Positions 8,384 to 17,233 of a stretch of DNA of 64,000 bases are shown here, piece after piece. Origin of the DNA: Anderseniella sp039978075. Its GTDB lineage: Bacteria > Pseudomonadota > Alphaproteobacteria > Rhizobiales > Aestuariivirgaceae. Numbering within the stretch: the first letter of the stretch is position 1; each line of letters opens with the position of its first letter. Made by a program: the position numbers and the translations under genes. Location of the stretch: positions 806,001-870,000 of the forward strand of contig JBDWCA010000002.1 in assembly GCA_039978075.1 (NCBI GenBank), written 5' to 3'. Below the pieces are notes generated by a model. It was not told where the DNA came from and searched no databases. It saw only the letters and a program-made list of their open reading frames with translations.

Positions 8384-9781
8384 ATGCTCGTCCTTGTCGC
8401 CGTTCTGGTCGTTCTGGCCTTCTTCTATGGAAAGTCGCGTGGAGCGGCGTTCAGCAGCGGCGCAGGCAAACTTCACTCGCTTCCTTATTATCATGGGTAC
8501 TTTGTCGCTCTGATGGTTGCCATGCCGTTGTTGATACTGACCGTGTTATGGCCTGTGTTAAGCGCTGCTTATGTTGAAGGCCGGGCACTTGCGGTGCTGC
8601 CTGCCGATCTGCAGCCGGCAAACGGGTTGGCGCGCGACGCGGTCATGCGTGACATTCGGTTGCTCGCGTCAGGCGTCATATCCGACCCGGACCGGCTCAG
8701 TGCCTATCCGCAGGGCGTGCGCGCGGCCGGTGCGGTTTTCGCCAAACTACAATCCGCGTCGGGCTGGCTGCAAATCGCAACAGGCCTGCTGGTTGGTATC
8801 GGATCGGCTGTCCTTGCCTCCCGCAAACTGTCCACAAAGTTCCGCGCCCGCAATTCCGTGGAGCGTATTTTCCTGACTGTGCTGATCATCTGCTCGGCTG
8901 TCGCCATCCTGACAACTGTCGGCATCGTGTTTTCCGTCATATTCGAGACGCTGCGGTTTTTTGCCAAAGTGCCGGTTACAGAGTTCCTGTTCGGCACCCA
9001 GTGGAGCCCGCAAACAGCGCTTCGGGCCGACCAGGTGGGCTCATCAGGTGCGTTTGGTGCGGTGCCGTTGTTCATCGGCACGACCCTGGTGATGCTGATC
9101 GCCATGTGTGTGGCCGGGCCGATCGGATTGTTTGCCGCCATTTACATGGCCGAGTATGCCAGTCCACGGGCGCGTTCGATTGCCAAGCCAATTCTGGAAG
9201 TGCTGGCAGGCATTCCAACCGTCGTGTTCGGTTTTTTTGCAGCCCTGTCAGTCGCACCTGTAATACGCAGATGGGGTGAGAGTGTCGGGCTGGAAGTTGC
9301 ATCTGAAAGCGCGCTGGCAGCGGGCATTGTCATGGGCGTGATGATCATTCCGTTCATGTCGTCCCTGTCTGACGACGTCATCAATGCGGTACCCCAGTCA
9401 TTGCGCGATGGATCCTACGCCATGGGCGCAACCAGGTCTGAGACTGTCAAAAGGGTGGTGTTGCCGGCAGCATTGCCGGGTATTGTTTCCGCGTTCATGC
9501 TGTCTGTGTCCCGCGCCGTCGGAGAGACCATGATCGTGGTCATGGCCGCAGGCCTGGCGGCTCACGCGGTCAGCTGGGATCTCATCGAAACGTTCAATCC
9601 GTTGCAGGCAGTGACCACGGTCACAGTGCAGATCGCGACCCTGCTGGTTGGAGATCAGGAATTCGAAAGCTCAAAGACATTGTCGGCGTTTGCCCTCGGC
9701 TTCGTGCTGTTCTTCTTCACATTGATTTTGAACATGATTGCACTGCGCGTGGTCGCACGCTTTAAGGAACAATATGACTGA
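8384..9781 (+). CDS. pstC: Phosphate ABC transporter permease PstC
   Basis: The 465-residue inner-membrane permease has two N-terminal membrane segments separated by an extracytoplasmic segment rich in charged residues (about residues 55-130). The C-terminal MetI-like permease core has the coupling motif around AVPQSLRDGSYAMGATRSETVKRV. It pairs with PstA. GAGG sits 5 bases before the ATG at 8384; a GTG immediately before it is an alternative start. The long N-terminal part, compared with about 310-320 residues in enteric PstC, is the form common in alphaproteobacteria. The 3' end overlaps pstA by 8 bases. Confidence 0.92.
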   Translation: MLVLVAVLVVLAFFYGKSRGAAFSSGAGKLHSLPYYHGYFVALMVAMPLLILTVLWPVLSAAYVEGRALAVLPADLQPANGLARDAVMRDIRLLASGVISDPDRLSAYPQGVRAAGAVFAKLQSASGWLQIATGLLVGIGSAVLASRKLSTKFRARNSVERIFLTVLIICSAVAILTTVGIVFSVIFETLRFFAKVPVTEFLFGTQWSPQTALRADQVGSSGAFGAVPLFIGTTLVMLIAMCVAGPIGLFAAIYMAEYASPRARSIAKPILEVLAGIPTVVFGFFAALSVAPVIRRWGESVGLEVASESALAAGIVMGVMIIPFMSSLSDDVINAVPQSLRDGSYAMGATRSETVKRVVLPAALPGIVSAFMLSVSRAVGETMIVVMAAGLAAHAVSWDLIETFNPLQAVTTVTVQIATLLVGDQEFESSKTLSAFALGFVLFFFTLILNMIALRVVARFKEQYD

Positions 9782-11600
9782 TATGGCAAATCCCGTGCCC
9801 GTCCGGGCAGGCAAGTCGCAGTCAACCGTGATTGACGCGGGCCGTCTCAAAAAGCGCTATCGGGCGGAAACCAGGTTTCGCTGGTATGGTCTGGCCGCTA
9901 TTGGTTTTGCCTGCGCGTTTCTGGTCCTGTTGCTGAGTGACATATTGCTGAAAGGCCTGCCGGCGTTCGAGGCCAATACGGTGACATTGGATGTCACGCT
10001 GGATGAAAGCAAGCTTGACGCTCAAGCGATCAGCAAGGGGAACTTCAACTCTATCGTCAACAGCGCCATTCGGGCTCAGTTTCCAGGTGTAAAGTCGCGC
10101 AGCGACCGTCGCGCTTTGCCGAAACTGCTGTCATTTGATGCAGTCGATAAAGTTCGCAGGGAAGTTATCGCCAATCCGTCTCTGATCGGCACCACCCGGA
10201 GTTTTGATTTAAAACTGTCTGACGAGGCCGACCTGTTCCTGCAGGGTATGAGCACTGATGAGTTTGATATTCCGGTTACCGGCAGTCTTTCAATAGAAGC
10301 AAGTGGAGACGGTTTCAGGTTGACCTCGAGCGGCAACGATTTTGCCGGTGTTCTGGCGAGGGTGAAGCAACGCCTCGAAACCCGGCGCGACAGGCTGTCA
10401 CTGGATGCATTGAAACTGGAGCAGGTGCGCGACCGGCTGGCTGCTGAAATGCCGGTCGCCGAAGCAGCGGTTGCTGAAGCCGGATCAGAAGCAACCAATA
10501 CTCATCCTGCAAAACGCCGTCTGGCAAAACTTCAAGTTGACACAAGCAGCGTGGCTGCAGCGCTTGCCCGGTTGAAAGCCCAGACCGATGAACTTTCCGC
10601 CAGCATAAGCAACTCTTCGGGACCAGAAACACTGACGTCTGCATTGCCGTCCCATTTTGTCAGGTTGCCTGAAAAAGGTGTGGTCAAGATTGCCGAGATT
10701 GGCGGCGATTACATCACTGGCAAGGCCTATATGCCGGTGGCGGCAACTGGTGCGGTAACTGCCGGAAGCTGGTCGCTGGTTGAGTATTCACAACCGGAAG
10801 CAGACCGTCGCATCAATGACAAGGAAATCATCTGGCTCACCAGTCTTCGCGATGCCGGGATGGTCGAAAGCGGGTTCAACTGGCCGTTCTTTCAACGCGG
10901 CGACAGCCGCGAGGCCGAAGTCGCCGGCGTTCTCGGTGGCATGGTCGGTTCAGCGCTCACCCTGCTGGTTACCTTGTTGCTGTCTCTGCCGATCGGGGTT
11001 GCCGCCGCGATCTACCTGGAAGAGTTTGCGCCGCGCAACCGGCTCACCCAGTTGATTGAAGTGAACATCAACAATCTTGCCGCAGTGCCGTCAATCGTCT
11101 TTGGCTTGCTGGGGCTTGCGGTGTTCCTGAATTTTTTTGGCCTGCCGAGATCGTCTGCGATGGTTGGCGGCATGGTGTTGGCGTTGATGGCACTACCAAC
11201 CATCATCATTGCATCACGCGCAGCATTGCGGGCGGTACCGCCGTCAATTCGTGAAGGTGCTCTGGGCGTCGGTGCATCTCACCAGCAGGCCGTGTTTCAT
11301 CACGTGCTGCCGCTGGCCATGCCGGGCATACTGACCGGAACCATTATCGGAATGGCGCAGGCGCTGGGCGAAACGGCGCCGCTTTTGATGATCGGCATGG
11401 TCGCCTTTATCGTTGATGTACCAGGCGGGTTCAGTGATGCGGCAACGGTTCTGCCGGTGCAGATTTTCCTGTGGTCAGATCTGCCGGAAGCCGCATTCCA
11501 GGCCAAGACCGCCGGGGCGATCATGGTCCTGCTTGGCTTCCTGTTCCTGATGAATGCGTTTGCCGTATTTCTGCGCAAGCAGTTTGAGCGCCGCTGGTAG
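9774..11600 (+). CDS. pstA: Phosphate ABC transporter permease PstA, long form with N-terminal DUF3333
   Basis: The product has 608 residues, about twice the enteric PstA length. Residues 1-50 contain a first membrane segment. Residues about 50-370 form a periplasmic DUF3333-type domain with a charged, probably coiled-coil stretch (about 205-290, LARVKQRLETRRDRLSL onward). The C-terminal 230 residues are the MetI-like permease with AVPPSIREGALGVGASHQQ as the ATPase-coupling loop. AAGGA precedes the ATG at 9774, which overlaps the pstC stop by 8 bases. The role of the long periplasmic insert is unknown; docking of PstS is a reasonable guess. Confidence 0.92.
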   Translation: MTDMANPVPVRAGKSQSTVIDAGRLKKRYRAETRFRWYGLAAIGFACAFLVLLLSDILLKGLPAFEANTVTLDVTLDESKLDAQAISKGNFNSIVNSAIRAQFPGVKSRSDRRALPKLLSFDAVDKVRREVIANPSLIGTTRSFDLKLSDEADLFLQGMSTDEFDIPVTGSLSIEASGDGFRLTSSGNDFAGVLARVKQRLETRRDRLSLDALKLEQVRDRLAAEMPVAEAAVAEAGSEATNTHPAKRRLAKLQVDTSSVAAALARLKAQTDELSASISNSSGPETLTSALPSHFVRLPEKGVVKIAEIGGDYITGKAYMPVAATGAVTAGSWSLVEYSQPEADRRINDKEIIWLTSLRDAGMVESGFNWPFFQRGDSREAEVAGVLGGMVGSALTLLVTLLLSLPIGVAAAIYLEEFAPRNRLTQLIEVNINNLAAVPSIVFGLLGLAVFLNFFGLPRSSAMVGGMVLALMALPTIIIASRAALRAVPPSIREGALGVGASHQQAVFHHVLPLAMPGILTGTIIGMAQALGETAPLLMIGMVAFIVDVPGGFSDAATVLPVQIFLWSDLPEAAFQAKTAGAIMVLLGFLFLMNAFAVFLRKQFERRW

Positions 11601-11640
11601 TATCTGTAATTTTTGAGTTTGGTTCGATTGGAGCAAATAA

Positions 11641-12477
11641 ATGGACGCTGCAGTAATGGAAACTGACACACGCCATAAAACCATCATGACCCCGGCTGAG
11701 CCGCTGATCATGCAGCAGGGCACACCGAAGATTGTGACTGAGAATGTCACCGTCCACTATGGTGACAAGCAAGCTATTTTCCCGCTGGACATCAGTATTC
11801 CCGATCGCGCCGTATCTGCCTTTATCGGGCCGTCCGGCTGTGGCAAGTCAACATTCCTGCGCTGCATAAATCGCATGAATGACACGATCCCGATCTGCCG
11901 TGTCGGCGGAAGGATCACCATAGATGGCAGCGACATCTATGACCCGGACCTTGATGTTGTACAGTTGCGGGCACGCGTCGGTATGGTGTTCCAGAAGCCC
12001 AATCCGTTTCCCAAGTCGATCATGGAGAATGTCGCTTATGGTCCGCGCATACACGGCCTGGCCCGATCCAAGACCGATCTTGAGGAAATCGTTGTCAATT
12101 CACTCAAGCGAGCCGGTCTGTTCGAAGAAGTGAAGGATCGCCTTGATGCGCCCGGTACCGGTCTTTCCGGTGGCCAGCAACAGCGGCTCTGCATCGCACG
12201 CGCCATCGCGGTTAATCCAGACGTCATCCTGATGGACGAACCGTGCTCGGCGCTGGATCCGATTGCCACGGCCCGCATCGAGGAGCTCATTAGTGAGTTG
12301 CGCGAAAATTATTGTATCGTGATTGTGACCCACTCCATGCAGCAGGCTGCCCGGGTATCGCAACTCACAGCGTTCTTCCATCTGGGAACGCTGGTTGAGG
12401 TGGGCGATACCGAAGCCATCTTCACCAACCCGCAAGAACGCCGCACACAGGATTACATCATGGGCCGGTTTGGTTGA
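11641..12477 (+). CDS. pstB: Phosphate ABC transporter ATP-binding protein PstB
   Basis: The 278-residue ATPase has Walker A GPSGCGKST, a Q-loop, signature LSGGQQQR, Walker B VILMDEPCSALDP and the switch His in THSMQQAARVSQ. The CSALDP variant and the preceding INRMNDTIP region are typical of PstB rather than other ABC ATPases. It energises phosphate import through PstCA and takes part in PhoR signalling. GGAG precedes the ATG by about 8 bases. Confidence 0.96.
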   Translation: MDAAVMETDTRHKTIMTPAEPLIMQQGTPKIVTENVTVHYGDKQAIFPLDISIPDRAVSAFIGPSGCGKSTFLRCINRMNDTIPICRVGGRITIDGSDIYDPDLDVVQLRARVGMVFQKPNPFPKSIMENVAYGPRIHGLARSKTDLEEIVVNSLKRAGLFEEVKDRLDAPGTGLSGGQQQRLCIARAIAVNPDVILMDEPCSALDPIATARIEELISELRENYCIVIVTHSMQQAARVSQLTAFFHLGTLVEVGDTEAIFTNPQERRTQDYIMGRFG

Positions 12478-12521
12478 TCTTCCATCAGCACCATTGCCCG
12501 TACCAGAAAGGTTGAACCCGA

Positions 12522-13238
12522 ATGACCACACATATTGTTTCTGCGTTCGATGAGGATCTCGGTAAACTGCGCAATCTGATCGCCCAGATGGGTGGTCTGG
12601 CGGAGGACCAGTTCGGCAAGGCCATCGACGCCCTGTCAACGTCAGACCGTGTCAAGGCAGAACACATCATCGCAGCCGATGACAAGATCGACGCTCTGGA
12701 AAAGGACGTCGAGGAAAATGCGATCAAGCTGATCGCCATGCGTCAGCCCATGGCGGGAGATTTGCGCGCCATTATGGTCGCTATCCGCATTTCGTCAGAT
12801 CTGGAACGTATCGGCGACCTTGCCAAGAATATCGCCAAGAGAACGCTGGCTGTGAACGAGCCATTGCCGCGTTCGGTCAATGCGGGAATGAACCGGATGG
12901 CTGATCTTGCCCTGGAGCAGCTGGCCGATGTGCTGGATGCCTATGCCAGCCTTGATACTCAGAAAGCAAACGACGTCTGGCACAATGACAGTCGCATCGA
13001 CAGTTTGTACAATTCGGTTTTCCGCGAACTGCTGACTTACATGATGGAGGACGCACGCACCATCGGCATGTGTACCCATCTGCTGTTCGGCGCCAAGAAC
13101 ATTGAACGCATTGGCGATCACACGACCAATATTGCCGAAAACATCCATTACCTTGTGACCGGTGATACGCTGGATGGTCCTCGTCCAAAAGAAGACAGCA
13201 CGTCTCTGACCCCGATTGAAGCACGGACGAAGAAGTAA
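12522..13238 (+). CDS. phoU: Phosphate-specific transport accessory protein PhoU
   Basis: This 238-residue, all-helical protein consists of two PhoU repeats, each with the acidic metal-binding pattern (IRISSDLERIGDLAKNIAKR and GAKNIERIGDHTTNIAEN). It is cytoplasmic, represses PhoR signalling when phosphate is plentiful and modulates Pst activity. It follows pstB by 44 bases and precedes phoB in the same operon. Confidence 0.95.
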   Translation: MTTHIVSAFDEDLGKLRNLIAQMGGLAEDQFGKAIDALSTSDRVKAEHIIAADDKIDALEKDVEENAIKLIAMRQPMAGDLRAIMVAIRISSDLERIGDLAKNIAKRTLAVNEPLPRSVNAGMNRMADLALEQLADVLDAYASLDTQKANDVWHNDSRIDSLYNSVFRELLTYMMEDARTIGMCTHLLFGAKNIERIGDHTTNIAENIHYLVTGDTLDGPRPKEDSTSLTPIEARTKK

Positions 13239-13268
13239 CTGTTTGATACATGCATACGGAGCCTGCGA

Positions 13269-13973
13269 ATGCCTGCAAGTGTATTGATTGTTGAAGATGA
13301 AGAGCCGATCCAGGAATTGCTTGCCTACAATTTTGAAGCCGAAGGCTACACTGTCCGCACGCTTGATGGCTCCGAGGACGTGGTCCGCGACGTGCTCAAT
13401 GACATTCCGGACCTGATCGTGCTGGACTGGATGCTGCCCAACCTGTCCGGCATAGAGATTTGCCGGTCCTTAAGGGCGCGTCCTGAAACTCGCGAAGTGC
13501 CCATTATCATGCTGACGGCGCGCGGTGAAGAAACCGAACGTGTGCGTGGTCTTGCAACCGGCGCCGACGATTATGTGGTCAAGCCGTTCTCGGTTCCCGA
13601 GCTTCTGGCGCGGGTAAAATCACTGTTGCGCAGGTCCAGTCCGGACGCCGTTGCCGATATGTTGCAGGCTGGTGATATTTCGCTCGACCGCCGCACGCGC
13701 CGGGTTCAGCGCTCCGGGCGCGACATCGACCTTTCGCCGACCGAATTCAAACTGCTCGAACACATGATGCAGACACCCGGGCGGGTCTACACCCGCGCGC
13801 AACTGCTCGATTCAGTCTGGGGCAGGGATGTCTACGTGGATGAGCGCACCGTGGATGTGCACGTGGGCAGGCTGCGCAAGTCCATCAGCCGGGCGCGCGA
13901 GGTAAGCCCGATCCGCACCGTGCGCGGCATGGGCTATTCATTCGATGAGCGCTTCGGCGCCATCAAGGTCTGA
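13269..13973 (+). CDS. phoB: Phosphate-regulon response regulator PhoB
   Basis: The 234-residue OmpR-class regulator has an N-terminal receiver domain with phosphoacceptor Asp53 (VLDWMLPN), the conserved Thr in LTARGEE and Lys in VVKPFS. The C-terminal winged-helix domain ends in RTVRGMGYSFDE. It binds the Pho box at 7109-7137. Its place at the end of the pst operon gives positive feedback. It is followed by a bidirectional-looking terminator shared with convergent gcrA. Confidence 0.95.
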   Translation: MPASVLIVEDEEPIQELLAYNFEAEGYTVRTLDGSEDVVRDVLNDIPDLIVLDWMLPNLSGIEICRSLRARPETREVPIIMLTARGEETERVRGLATGADDYVVKPFSVPELLARVKSLLRRSSPDAVADMLQAGDISLDRRTRRVQRSGRDIDLSPTEFKLLEHMMQTPGRVYTRAQLLDSVWGRDVYVDERTVDVHVGRLRKSISRAREVSPIRTVRGMGYSFDERFGAIKV

Positions 13974-14007
13974 TTTGCAGATAGAAAACACTTTTGCAGG
14001 CACAAAA

Positions 14008-14037
14008 AATCCGGTGGAGCGTGTGCACCACCGGATT
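14008..14037. terminator. Terminator between convergent phoB and gcrA
   Basis: AATCCGGTGG and CCACCGGATT form a perfect 10-bp stem with a 10-base loop. Read on the minus strand, the stem is followed by a run of T residues, so it is a canonical intrinsic terminator for gcrA. On the plus strand the T-run is poor. Confidence 0.8.
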
Positions 14038-14064
14038 GATTGATAATCTGTTGCAGCAGCCTGA

Positions 14065-14616
14065 TCAGCCGGTGCGGCGGCTTCTGTCGCGCTGTGGTTG
14101 ATAGGCAATCGCCGCATGGCCTGCACAATAAGGTGCACCTTCCTTGGGTGTCTTGCCACAGAAACAAAACTCTTCACTGCCGGGATCACCGATCGGCCAG
14201 CGGCAGGTCTTGTCTGACAACATCAAGATAGTGACCCGCTCGCCAACCGGAATATCGGCAATATGGATTGGTACCGGTTCCAGAATGGGTTCAGGCTTCA
14301 CTGATGCCAGAGGCTTGAGTGCATTATTGCCTGATGTGCGCGGCGTGCTGCTTGCCGCACTTGTCCTGCCGGGATGGCTGGGTTCACGTGTCTTGCGGGT
14401 GCGGGGTGTGGAAACTCGGGCCCGTGTCACGCGTCCTGACAGCCCCATGCGGTGAACCTTGCCGATCACGGCATTGCGGGTCACACCACCTGCGAGCTTG
14501 GCTGCAATCTGGCTGGCGCTCAGGCCCTCGGCCCACATCTTCTTCAGCGCCTCGACGCGGTCGTCGGTCCAGGGAAGTTTCTGCGGGGGTTCACCCGGTA
14601 ATTGTTCATCGCTCAC
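14065..14616 (-). CDS. gcrA: Cell-cycle regulator GcrA
   Basis: The protein has 183 residues from the GTG at 14616. The N-terminal helix-turn-helix (PWTDDRVEALKKMWAEGLSA, then QIAAKLAGGVTRNAVIGKVHR) is diagnostic of GcrA. A low-complexity linker and a conserved C-terminal domain with CRWPIGDP, FCFCGK and YCAGH follow. In Caulobacter, GcrA binds sigma70 and N6-methylated GANTC sites to drive cell-cycle transcription. AAGGA lies 8 bases before the GTG, so this start is preferred over an upstream ATG at 14646. The upstream region holds a CtrA-type box and several GANTC sites. Confidence 0.93.
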   Translation of the reverse strand: MSDEQLPGEPPQKLPWTDDRVEALKKMWAEGLSASQIAAKLAGGVTRNAVIGKVHRMGLSGRVTRARVSTPRTRKTREPSHPGRTSAASSTPRTSGNNALKPLASVKPEPILEPVPIHIADIPVGERVTILMLSDKTCRWPIGDPGSEEFCFCGKTPKEGAPYCAGHAAIAYQPQRDRSRRTG

Positions 14617-14621
14617 GAGCG

Positions 14622-14849
14622 GAATCCTTCTTCGATCGCCGGCCATTATCGGTTCGGCGTGAAACGCATATGTACGGACTGAAATCGCTACATTTCGTAG
14701 ACTGTGATCGGGACCCTACTAAATAGGCTGAATCTGGCGCAAGAGTCCGGCTGGGGATTTCACCGGTTTTCCCCAGCTTCGGCCGAAAAACATGGTTAAC
14801 GCCAAGTTAATCCCCAGCTTTGTGGCAGGTCGATGCGGCGTTCTGACTC
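14622..14849. promoter_or_regulatory. Cluster of four GANTC (CcrM-type) methylation sites
   Basis: GAATC at 14622-14626, GAATC at 14730-14734, GAGTC at 14743-14747 and GACTC at 14845-14849 lie in the gcrA-argD intergenic region. One site per 256 bases is expected at random. Methylation-dependent timing of gcrA is inferred from the Caulobacter precedent. Confidence 0.55.
14796..14810. promoter_or_regulatory. Full CtrA-type box (TTAA-N7-TTAA)
   Basis: TTAA at 14796-14799 and TTAA at 14807-14810 are separated by exactly 7 bases, the CtrA consensus. The site is about 180 bases upstream of gcrA and 216 bases upstream of argD. In Caulobacter, CtrA represses gcrA, so this arrangement fits a conserved cell-cycle circuit. 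Confidence 0.6.
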
Positions 14850-15025
14850 AGGCAGGCCGGATAACGCGATTTTGAGACCAAATAAGGCAAATTTCCACTC
14901 AGGAGTTCGCGTTGCCAATGGGTCAAAAACACAATATACTGACTTTTCGACGATATTCGCGCCGCCGCTTGCCGGTGGCGTTTGCTGTTTCAAGGCTTGG
15001 CGTGTTCTGAAAGGTCTGTTTGAGT

Positions 15026-16213
15026 ATGACACAAGCTGTTCTGCCGACATATAATCGCACGGCGTTTTCCATTGAAAGCGGCGAAGGGCCATGGGTAAAG
15101 GCCTCTGACGGACGCACGATGCTTGATTTCGGGGCAGGCATTGCGGTCAATTCATTGGGTCATTGCCATCCGCATCTGGTGGACACTCTTAAAAAACAGG
15201 CAGAAAAGCTGTGGCATACGTCAAATCTGTACCGCATTCCCGAGGGCGAACGCCTTGCTGAACGTCTGTGCGAAGCAACTTTTGCAGACACGGTATTCTT
15301 CACCAATTCCGGTGGAGAAGCGATGGAGTGCTCCATCAAGATGGCGCGCAAGTACCATGCAGCGTCGGGTCATCCTGAAAAATTTCGCCTGATCACGTTC
15401 GAGGGCGCATTTCACGGCCGGACACTGGCAACCATCGCGGCTGGTGGCCAGCAAAAGTACATAGACGGGTTTGGGCCTGCCGTTGAAGGTTTTGACCAGG
15501 TGCCGTTTGCCGACCATGAGGCCGTTGAAAAGGCCATCGGGCCTGAAACAGCCGGTATTCTGATCGAACCGATCCAGGGCGAAGGCGGTATCAGGCCTGT
15601 GCCTGCCAAATGCCTCAAGGGATTGCGCGAACTGTGCGACAAGCACGGCATCCTGCTGGTGTTTGACGAAATCCAGTGTGGCATGGGGCGTACGGGCAAG
15701 CTGTTTGCTCATCAGCACACATCCATTGCGCCTGATATCATGGCATCGGCAAAAGGCATTGGTGGCGGCTTTCCGCTGGGCGCCTGCCTTGCAACGTCGG
15801 AAGCAGCCAAGGGCATGGTTGCGGGGTCGCACGGTTCGACCTATGGAGGTAATCCGATGGCCATGGCCATCGGCAATGCCGTGCTCGACGTTATGCTGGA
15901 AGAAGGCTTTCTGGATCATGTAAGTCAGATGTCGTTGCTGTTGAGCCAGAAGCTTGCAGGTCTGACAGACGAGTTTCCTGATATGGTGTCCGGTGTGCGT
16001 GGCAAAGGCCTGATGCTGGGCCTGGAATGCAAGGTTGCAAACACCGAACTGCAGGCCGCCTGCGTTGCCAATGATCTTCTGGTCGTGGCAGCAGGCGACA
16101 ATGTTGTGCGCCTGCTGCCGCCGCTGACCATTACCGCCGATGAGGTATCCGAGGCTGTCGCACGCATTGAAGCAGCTTGCCGCCGGCTCCGATCATCGTC
16201 AGCCAGCAACTGA
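15026..16213 (+). CDS. argD: Acetylornithine aminotransferase ArgD
   Basis: This class III PLP aminotransferase of about 395 residues has the FTNSGGEAMECSIKMAR cofactor-phosphate region, VFDEIQCGMGRTG, and the PLP lysine in ASAKGIGGGFPLG. It converts N-acetylglutamate semialdehyde to N-acetylornithine in arginine synthesis. An ATG at 15026 and an in-frame TTG at 15020 are both possible; AAAGG lies 5 bases from the TTG and 11 from the ATG. argF follows after 62 bases, and the argD-argF-hslO order is common in alphaproteobacteria. Confidence 0.93.
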   Translation: MTQAVLPTYNRTAFSIESGEGPWVKASDGRTMLDFGAGIAVNSLGHCHPHLVDTLKKQAEKLWHTSNLYRIPEGERLAERLCEATFADTVFFTNSGGEAMECSIKMARKYHAASGHPEKFRLITFEGAFHGRTLATIAAGGQQKYIDGFGPAVEGFDQVPFADHEAVEKAIGPETAGILIEPIQGEGGIRPVPAKCLKGLRELCDKHGILLVFDEIQCGMGRTGKLFAHQHTSIAPDIMASAKGIGGGFPLGACLATSEAAKGMVAGSHGSTYGGNPMAMAIGNAVLDVMLEEGFLDHVSQMSLLLSQKLAGLTDEFPDMVSGVRGKGLMLGLECKVANTELQAACVANDLLVVAAGDNVVRLLPPLTITADEVSEAVARIEAACRRLRSSSASN

Positions 16214-16275
16214 AATTCCGTTTCAATCCGGGGTCCAGGCCCTGACCAGTAAGTTAAGGGGTTCCGGCATTTATC

Positions 16276-17211
16276 ATGTCTGACACAGCGAAATCATTTT
16301 TGGATATCTCGGGCGTCTCGACCGACGATCTCAATGCAATACTGTCCGGCGCAATGTCAGCAAAGCGCGCCCGCGCCGGTTTGCCAAAAGGGGTGGTGGA
16401 CGGCCAGCGTCCGCTTGAGGGCCACGTGCTGGCCATGATTTTTGAGAAACCGTCGACCCGGACCCGTGTGTCGTTCGATGTTGCGATCCGTCAACTGGGC
16501 GGTGAGTCACTTGTGCTTTCGGCCACCGATCTGCAGCTTGGTCGCGGTGAGACGGTGGGCGACACAGCCCGCGTTCTGTCGCGCATGGTCGACGCCATCA
16601 TGCTGCGCACCCATGGCGAGGAAAGCCTGCACGAGCTGGCGGCAGAAGCAACAGTGCCGGTGATCAACGGGCTGACCGATACATCGCATCCGTGTCAGAT
16701 CATGGCGGACCTGTTGACCCTGCAGGAATACAAGGGTGCCGTATCCGGAAAATCGGTTGCCTGGGTCGGCGATGGCAACAATGTGCTGACATCCTGGATT
16801 CACGCAGCCGGCAAGCTGGACTTTGAGCTGCGTGTGGCGACGCCACCGGAACTGGCTCCCGATGAAGCAGCACTTGAATGGGCCACAGCCAATGGCGTCA
16901 ATCTGAAATTGGGAACCGATCCGCACGACGCTGTGTCCGGCGCCGACTGCGTGGTCACCGACACGTGGGTATCAATGAACGATCACGACGCCACGAACCG
17001 GCACAATCTGCTGATGCCCTACCAGGTCAATGACGCTCTCATGGCGCGAGCCGACAAGGATGCTGTCTTCATGCACTGCCTGCCGGCGCACCGGGAAGAG
17101 GAAGTGACGGGTTCGGTCATTGATGGGGCGCAATCCGTCGTCTTTGATGAGGCTGAAAACCGGCTCCATGCGCAAAAGGCCATTCTGCGCTGGTGCTTGG
17201 GTAAGCTGTAG
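16276..17211 (+). CDS. argF: Ornithine carbamoyltransferase ArgF
   Basis: The 311-residue protein has the carbamoyl-phosphate-binding motif STRTR (FEKPSTRTRVSF), the HPCQ motif (SHPCQIMADLL) and the C-terminal catalytic HCLPAHREEEV. It makes citrulline from ornithine and carbamoyl phosphate. It is the second arginine gene of a run with argD. The ribosome site is weak (AAGGGG 14 bases upstream), so coupling to argD transcription is likely. Confidence 0.95.
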   Translation: MSDTAKSFLDISGVSTDDLNAILSGAMSAKRARAGLPKGVVDGQRPLEGHVLAMIFEKPSTRTRVSFDVAIRQLGGESLVLSATDLQLGRGETVGDTARVLSRMVDAIMLRTHGEESLHELAAEATVPVINGLTDTSHPCQIMADLLTLQEYKGAVSGKSVAWVGDGNNVLTSWIHAAGKLDFELRVATPPELAPDEAALEWATANGVNLKLGTDPHDAVSGADCVVTDTWVSMNDHDATNRHNLLMPYQVNDALMARADKDAVFMHCLPAHREEEVTGSVIDGAQSVVFDEAENRLHAQKAILRWCLGKL

Positions 17212-17233
17212 AAAACTGGAAACGGATCTGAAC

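Noticed and set aside
14617..14646. Upstream ATG for gcrA at 14646
   Set aside because: The added residues are not GcrA-like and the GTG at 14616 has a good ribosome site.
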